Below the pieces are notes generated by a model that was given only the letters and a program-made list of their open reading frames with translations, searched no databases and had not been told where the DNA came from. The position numbers and the translations under genes are program-made. From NCBI GenBank assembly GCA_026826555.1, contig JAKSZT010038599.1, positions 213,727 through 277,726 of the forward strand: 64,000 nucleotides of DNA, read 5' to 3'. The DNA comes from Tolypeutes matacus. Taxonomy: Eukaryota; Chordata; Mammalia; Cingulata; Chlamyphoridae. How positions within the stretch are numbered: the first letter of the stretch is position 1; each line of letters begins with the position of its first letter. This document shows, piece after piece, positions 57,405 through 64,000 of the stretch.

Positions 57405-59651
57405 GAATCTCTCGAGAAAATAGGCAGTGCCTAATAAAAGATAACAGACTCTTACGTCAATTCCTCAATATCATTGCATGTAACTATGAAACTTATTCTT
57501 TAAAAATTGAAACTTAGTGGTTGCCATAGGTTTCAAGGGGAGGGGAAGGGAAGAATAGAATAGATGTAACATAGGGTATTTTTAGAGCATTGGAATTGTT
57601 CTGCATGATCTTGCAGTAATGGATACAGGTCATTTTAAATTTTGTCAAAACCTATAAAATTGTATGGTGCAAAATTTGAACCATAATATAAACCACTGAC
57701 CATGGTTGGTACCAATGCTTCAATATTTGTTCATCAATTGTAACAAATGTACCATACACATGTAAAATGTTATTAATAGGGGAGAGAAAAAGAGGGAGAG
57801 GGCATTGTGTATATGTCAGCCCCCAATATTTTATGTAACCTAAAGTTTCTTTCAAGATAAAGTGAAAAAAATAAGGCACTGGAGAAACATACAGAAGAAA
57901 TTGTCACTATACATAAAAGATAACAGATCTTACTGTGATGAAAGACACAATGAAAAAAATTTATTTTATTTTATTACTGTTTTTATTTTTTATCTTTGTA
58001 TTTTATTTGATCTTTTTATTATTATTATTTTATTATTGCTTTATTTCAGGGGAGGTTTTAGGATCACAGAAGGGTCACAATTGTGGCAGGGGAGGGTCAG
58101 TGGTGCAAGGTGTCAGTGATGGGGAGATGCCTGGGGAGGGCTGCACCTGAGCCATGCCTCTATGGCATATGAATACATTCAGGTGGCCATGGGGTATTGT
58201 CTCAGTGGGTAGAGACCCACACAGTAACCAAAAGAATATTGAATTCCCATCTGGGGAAGTCCTGGTAAATTCTCTAATAGAGCAACAAGAATCCCCCAAG
58301 TATATGGGCAGTGCCTTGCAAAGACGTCCAACCATTACACCAGGCCCTTGATATTGGTGGTTGTATTTACGAACCTTTTCTTCTGAAATTGAAACTTAGC
58401 CTAGTATTATATATTGCCTAAGAGTTACCTCCTGAAAGTTCAAATGTGACCTCTCTCTAAGCCAAACTCAGCATATAAACACACTACCTTTCCCCTGGCT
58501 TGGGACATGACTCCTTGGGATGACCCTCCTTGGCACCAAGGGATTATTACAAAGTGCTGACAAATGAAGCATCTGGAAAAAAACCTTGACCTAAAGGGAG
58601 AAATATTAAATGCAAATGACTTTTTATGGTTAAGACATTTCAAAGTGAGTTGGGAGGTCCTTCCAGAGGTTATGCTTCTGCACATCTAAGCAAGATCTCA
58701 TTGACTCTCACAGGAAACAGTACCCCAAACAGCAGGGCTTCTGAGGGCTCTAGAGACATCTAGACTATAGGCAGGGCAGACAATATCAGGAATTTGGGAA
58801 CCTTCCAGCGGTCCTTACTTTGGAATATAAGCTCCTTTATAATTGCCCTACACATAGTTCTTATACCCCTTTTATTTGAACCTATAATTAGCACTATACT
58901 TGTTAAATATATGTCCCAGAGACTTAAATCTTTGGTCTGTCCATGCGCCATTTGAGCCCTGAATCTCAGCAGAGTTGCAACACCTACCCTCCAGTTCATT
59001 GGATTTGCCCAGGACAACTAAAAAAAGTATGATGTGGACAATGCCAATCCAAAAAAACACAGTATCTACAACTGCAAGCAAGACAGTTCCATCCATCTGC
59101 CCCATAGGATCTAAGCCCTCTCTCAATCAGAAACAGAGTAGCCATCACCATCTCAAAATCCTCAAGACTGAGGCATGAACAAACATAAAGGGGTATGCAA
59201 TTATGGACTAAAATAGACTTATTAGCATTCTAGCAATGGAAGAACATGTGTCACTGATATAAAGGCAGTGGCCACCAGAGTTTCTGAGTGGAGAAAGAGG
59301 GGAGAATTAGTGTAACATGGGGTCATTTTTGGGAAACTGGAATTGTCCTGCATGACATTGCAATGATGGATGCAGGCCATTATACATTTTGTCAAAACCT
59401 ATAAAATTGTGCAGGGAAAAGTGTAAACTATAATGTAAACTATAGTCCTTGGTTAGTAGCAATACTTCAATATGTGTTAATTAATTGTAGCAAATGTACC
59501 ACACCAATGAAAGATGTTGTTAATATGGGAAAGTATGGGAGAGGGAGTGGTGGTGGTATGGGAATCCCCTGTATTTTCAATGTAACATTTATGTAATCTA
59601 AATTTTCTTTAAAAATAAAAATAAAAAAATTAATAATAATAAAAATTAAAA
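57405..59651 (+). mobile_element. Composite L1-derived element, copy 2
   Basis: It has the same order as 48548-50940: module A (57405-57873, ending 'tttctttcaagataaagtgaaaaaa'), ORF1-like scrap (57874-57950, 'aaggcactggagaaacatacagaagaaattgtcac'), AT-rich linker (57951-58045) and module B (58046-59651, from 'ggatcacagaagggtcacaa' to 'gtaatctaaattttctttaaaaataaaa'). No clear target duplication was found. Frames within (57862-59178) are not genes. Confidence 0.75.
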
Positions 59652-60494
59652 AGAGAAAGGATTGGAAAACAGGATCTTGTTATGTGCAGATAAGGGAAAG
59701 GAGAACACAAATTTACTTTGAGACTAAAGACAGTTTCCCCATTATAGGTAACAAGTGCATAGCTGAATTGCTAGGAGTTATGAGAGTAAGATTACATAAT
59801 TAAAACTAAAATACCATTCATTAGCTAAATCTAAGAATTAAGGCTACAGTGTAACATATATCGTATAACTGATTCTGGTCTCTTTCAAAGCCATGATTTA
59901 TAGCACTTAAGTAACTCAACCAAGACCAAAGAATGAGTAAGGAATAGGACTTCATCAACTAGGTAAACAAAAATAAACCAAAATAGCTACATTTAAATAT
60001 TGACTAAAATGTTTATTATGGTTTATTTAGGTAATGAGAATTTAAGAATTCCTTTTTCTATTGTTCTACTTTTAAATATATTCTATTCTTAATAATGGAC
60101 ATTTGTTGCTTTTATATTATAAAATGATTATTTAAAAACATTTTTCAAAAAGCTTTTTGAAATTATAAATGATCAACTTAATTTTACAGCTTCTTCCTAG
60201 ATTTGTTTTAAAAAAATACTGAAATTTAAGAGCAATTACATCTCTAGGTAAGTACCCTAAAGGAATTATACTGCAGGTACATGTATAAAATTGATCACTG
60301 TAACACTGAGCCAATGACAAACTGGTAGGAAAATGGATAAATAAAATATGATATGTTCTTACCATAGTATACAAGAAATCAAATGAATGTACTGGATCCC
60401 TATATCTTACTATGTATATAAAAATGGAATATTGGCTAAACTAGAATTTATAAAGTTATAGAGAAATTATAATAAAATTTTTGTAAATTACAGA
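59652..60494. other. Unassigned AT-rich DNA
   Basis: No element is recognised. The frame at 60132-60374 is unsupported. Confidence 0.45.
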
Positions 60495-60800
60495 GCATAC
60501 AAAACCATTCATTCATTCATTCATTTATTAAACAAATAAGTGGCTACTATGTGCTCAGAACAACAGTTACCAAACAGAGAAATCCCTGGTCTCATGGAGC
60601 TTATAACTGGGGGAGGCAGACAACATAATAAAAAATAAATGAATCATTAGTGTGTTTGAAGATGATAAGTGGTATGGAAAAAATAGAACAAAATAAGGGA
60701 TATGCAATGTGATGGGATGTTATCTGAAATTTTCTTAAATATGGTCAGAACATACATCATTGAAAAGTGATTTGAGCAAAGACTTCAAGGAATATTGGAT
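60495..60800 (+). repeat. Ancient repeat with (ATTC)n start
   Basis: It opens 'attcattcattcattcatttatt', followed by 'ctactatgtgctcagaac', 'aaatccctggtctcatggagcttataac', 'gataagtggtatgg' and 'gagcaaagacttcaagg'. This is the unnamed ancient family of 2715-3070. Confidence 0.6.
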
Positions 60801-61396
60801 TCATCACTCAACTTTAATTTACCAACACCTCCCCGTTCCCCAATATGTGTGGTTTAGGAAAAAAAAATTGTTTATTCTTCAGGCACATTACATGTCCTTT
60901 ATGGAGCAACTGTAACATCCTCCAAGTTTTCTTAAATCCAGGATCTAGATAAAGGAGCTACCCCCTATCTGCAGCATGCCATTTCCAAGTCAGAGAGGAA
61001 AAAAGAAAAAACATGGTGAAACCAAAGAATAGCCCTTAAATATCATTCTTCTGGCAATGACATGTCACCTCCATTCACTTTTCTATTCACTTTTTATTGA
61101 CCAGAGCATGTCACATGGTCAAATCCAATAGCAACAGGGTAGGAAACTTCACTCAGGGAATGTTTGGATGTTTGGGAGCAATACAGTTGACTTTCTCCTT
61201 TCTCATATAAAATACACTTAACCCCTCCCACCCAAAGGGAAACAGCTTAATCAGGATCCTTTGATAGTTTCTTTATATGGTCCATTTGAGGCTCATTTAG
61301 ATCCAGAGACCTAAGAACTTAAAAGTCAGGTTATCTGTCCAATATACACCCCACAAGCCTTTGTAGAACAGGGTGAGTCTAACCACAATAAACATC
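60801..61396. other. Unassigned DNA
   Basis: No repeat family or gene is recognised. Confidence 0.4.
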
Positions 61397-61923
61397 TGTA
61401 TTAGTCAGCCAAAGGGGTGCTGATGCAAAATACGAGAAATTGGTTGATTTTTATAAAGATTATTTATTTGGGGTAGAAGCTTACAGTTACCAGGCCATAA
61501 GGCATAAGTTACTTCCCTCACCAAACTTTGTGAGGGTTCCAGCTTCCTGGGTTCCTCTGTTCCCAGGGCTTGATTCTTTCCAGGTTCAGGGTCTTGTTCT
61601 CTCCACAAGGCCAGCTGTAGACTCTCAGGTGAATGTCTCATCTCTTTTCCGGGGCCCTTCTATCCTTCCTCATGACCAAGCTCCTCTGTGTGCTTACTTC
61701 CCTGGGCTCCAACATTACAACTCAGCATCAGAACTTCAACATCAAAACTCCAACTCCTCTGCTCTACTATGTAGTTTTATCTCTGAGTCCCTGCCCACAA
61801 AGGGATGGGGCCCTACTGACATGGCCCTAATCATAATTTAATCATGCCCAGAGGAACAGACCAGTTTACAATCATAATCCAATATCTGGTTTTGGAATTC
61901 ATAAATAATGCCAAACTGCTGCA
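61397..61923 (-). repeat. Solo LTR of family Y with perfect 5-bp TSD
   Basis: The plus strand runs TGTATTAGTCAGCCAAAGG to CCAAACTGCTGCA, the reverse of family Y. Flanks ACATC (61392-61396 and 61924-61928) are identical. The TTTATT near 61465 is the AATAAA of the LTR on the minus strand. Frames at 61405-61841 belong to the LTR and are not genes. Confidence 0.88.
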
Positions 61924-61944
61924 ACATCCCCACTGGAAAGGGAT

Positions 61945-62215
61945 GAGAATCGTGCTGGGGGAAATCAGGGACACACCTAGTAGCTATCTCTCAACTCCAC
62001 CTATCCTCCTTCTCCCTTTATATTGTATACAGATATTTCAATATGTTTCCATTCTGCAACCTGGGGGAGATACTTGATCTAATGGAAATGTCTGACCTGA
62101 CCCTATCTTGGACTCCAAACCAGGAACTCACAACCCCCAGTTGCTTATCAGTGCCTGAACTCTCAGTGGCAGGGCCCCTTCCTTGCCATTCCAAGGAATA
62201 GTAAGGAAGTAAGTG
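61945..62215 (+). repeat. Repeat family W, second copy
   Basis: It aligns to the reverse complement of 33899-34372 from 'aatcgtgctgggggaaatc' to 'cagtggcagggcccctt'. Intermediate landmarks are 'cagatatttcaat', 'gatctaatggaaatgtctgacctgaccctatcttgg', 'ccaaaccaggaac' and 'ttgcttatcagtgcctgaactc'. The end is truncated relative to the other copy. Confidence 0.6.
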
Positions 62216-63230
62216 TGAAGAGAAAAGATATGCAATCTAGAACATAGTCAAGGTTAGAGAGATAAAAAGCAGCCAAATTTTGTAGGGCAATTATAATCAC
62301 TTTGGCTTTTAGAGTGAGTGAAGAGTTTTGTACCTAAAAGTGACATGATCTAACTTATATATAAGCAGTCACTGTAGCTGCTATTAATAAATAGAAAGAT
62401 CCAAGGATATTAGCAAGGAGACAAGTTAGAGGATATTGCTATCTAAATGAGAAAGTAATGTCTAAGACCAGGGTAATACAGGTGGAGGTATTAAGAAATA
62501 TGGTCACTTCTGTTTTGTATGTAAGCCATGAGATCATCTAATGGGTTTAGATATGTGGCATGAGAGAAATATAAGAGTCAAATTTGTATACAAATCTTTG
62601 ATCTGAGAAACTGGAGGAAGTTGTCATTAACTGAAATAGGGAAGACTGTCAGCACAGTAGGTTTAGGGAGAAGTTAGGAGTTTCATTTAGCAAACAAGTT
62701 TGAGAATGCAATCAGTCAACCACAGGTAGATGACAAATTTGAGGGAAAGAAGGAGGAGATTCAAAAATAGGATTTCAACAGTTTACCGTTATATTTAAAA
62801 CCACAAGATTGAATGAAATCACCAAGTTGGTGTTTAGTTGGAGAAGATGTTAGGGTCACTCCAGTTTTAAGGGATCTGGAAGAAGTGAAAGAACAAGGGG
62901 AAAAAACTTAGTTTGCAGGAGGAAAAGTACTTGGGTGTAATATCCTGAAAGCTAATTAATTAGTGTGTTTCAAGAAGCTAGGTGTGACCAACCATATCAA
63001 ATGATGCTGCTAGATCATTTAAGAAGACACTGAGGTTTTACCACAGCCTTTAACAACTTTGAAGTTATTGTGACTTTGATAGGAATGGTAATGGGGAGTG
63101 ATAAGAGCAAAACTTTGACTGGAGTAGTTTTAAGAAAGAACAGGAGAAAAATAGAGGACACTGAGTATAGATAATGCTTCCAGGAGAGAGCTGAAAGAAC
63201 CTGGGTTGTTTCAATGTCATATAAGATCAT
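62216..63230 (+). repeat. Ancient mammal-wide repeat, long copy
   Basis: Landmarks are 'gtagggcaattataatcactttggcttttagagtgagtgaagagttttg', 'gtgacatgatctaacttat', 'gcagtcactgtagctgc', 'aggatattgctatctaaatgag' and 'gaaactggaggaagttgtc'. It is the same family as 21340-22560 and the most extended copy in the window. Confidence 0.5.
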
Positions 63231-63394
63231 TTATTTCTTTCATTAAAAATTGAAGACAATATTACAATATTCAAACAATTGTTAATTTGGAGAAAATGAA
63301 CCATAAGTTCTTCATAGTACCTATTGAAGTTTTCTTCATTTAAAGAAAAAAAAAAAACCTGTAGAAAGCAATTTTAAGAAATTGAGAATTTTGT

Positions 63395-64000
63395 CCTTCA
63401 AGGAGTGAAGCCTGGTGGTAGCTGAGGGCCCCAAGGGGAGGGAGAGGGAAGAATAGAAAAGAAGGAAGAGGGGTTACTTAGGGGCAATGGAAGTGTTCTG
63501 TATGATCTTGCAATGATGGATACAGGCCATTTTAAAATTCATCAAAAATTTATAAAAGTGTAAGGTCTAAAATGTAAACCATAATGTAAACCATTGGCCA
63601 TGGTTAGTAGCTGTGTTTCATTATCTCTACATCAGTTGTAACAAATGTACCATCCACATGTAAAAAAGTTATTAATACAGGAAGGAGGAAAAGGGAGAGG
63701 ATATTAGGTATATGGGAATCCCCTATATACTGTATGTGACTTTACTGTGACTTAAAACTTCTTTGAAAACAAAATGAAAAAAAGTAAGACACTGGGGAAG
63801 AAATGTAAGAAAATGCCACTGTATATACAGGACAACAGATATTACAGTGATGATAGGCAAAATGTCAAAAAAAATTTAATTTTTAAAAATATTTTTCATT
63901 ATTTTTTAATATCCCAATTTCTCTTTTTCCTGTTTTATTTTTATTTTTTCTAAATTATTATGTATTTTAATTCTTATGTTTAATCCCATCATTATTTCAT
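63395..64000 (+). mobile_element. Composite L1-derived element, copy 3, cut by the window end
   Basis: Module A (63395-63783: 'tggtagctgagggccccaaggggagggagagggaagaatag', ending 'aaacttctttgaaaacaaaatgaaaaaaa'), ORF1-like scrap (63784-63868) and AT-rich linker (63869-64000) match copy 1 closely, down to 'ccatcattatttcat' at the window edge. Module B would start just beyond the window. Confidence 0.75.

Overview
The window is mammalian nuclear DNA: AT-rich, built from interspersed repeats, and without any convincing protein-coding gene. Family signatures point to Xenarthra (armadillo, sloth or anteater). It carries DAS-type tRNA-derived SINEs (7423-7524 perfect, 47371-47465 probable), several ERVL/MaLR-like solo LTR families with 5-bp target duplications, and LINE-1 copies with a long GC-richer 3' UTR. 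Two DAS SINEs in 64 kb is sparse for an armadillo, where I recall them as very abundant, so a sloth or anteater is at least as likely. That species-level remark is inference.

Layout. 1-12.4 kb is mostly unassigned AT-rich DNA with MIR and MER5A relics, an MLT1-like LTR, an MLT2-like LTR holding a DAS SINE, and one candidate coding exon on the minus strand at 661-869. 12.4-16.7 kb is a dense LTR/L1 cluster: an MLT1 LTR, an old L1 fragment split by two LTRs, another LTR split by an antisense L1 3' end, and a further LTR. 16.7-30 kb is largely unassigned, with one textbook solo LTR (23681-24306) and an L1 whose 5' half is inverted (26089-27012). 30-37.2 kb holds decayed LINE-2 pieces, two of them with recognisable reverse-transcriptase coding remnants, plus MIRs and an unnamed repeat. 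37-46.6 kb is unassigned DNA with short L1 3' ends and an L1 split by an LTR.

46.7-56.9 kb is the main structure: one near-complete, dead LINE-1 (5' UTR, ORF1, ORF2 endonuclease and reverse transcriptase, 3' UTR). It was later hit by a probable DAS SINE, a 2.4-kb composite L1-derived element, a solo LTR and a polyadenylated retrocopy of an unidentified transcript. Three of these four insertions have clear target-site duplications. 57.4-59.65 kb and 63.4-64.0 kb hold two more copies of the composite element.

No operon, viral coding region, CRISPR array or toxin system is present. The most notable observation is the composite element. It has the same internal order in three copies: an L1 3'-UTR module with its own A-rich end, a scrap of L1 ORF1, an AT-rich linker and a second L1 3'-UTR module. 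The second module opens with an inverted copy of the L1 3' terminus. Other points worth checking are the stack of dated insertions, the twin-primed L1 and the possible exon at 661-869.
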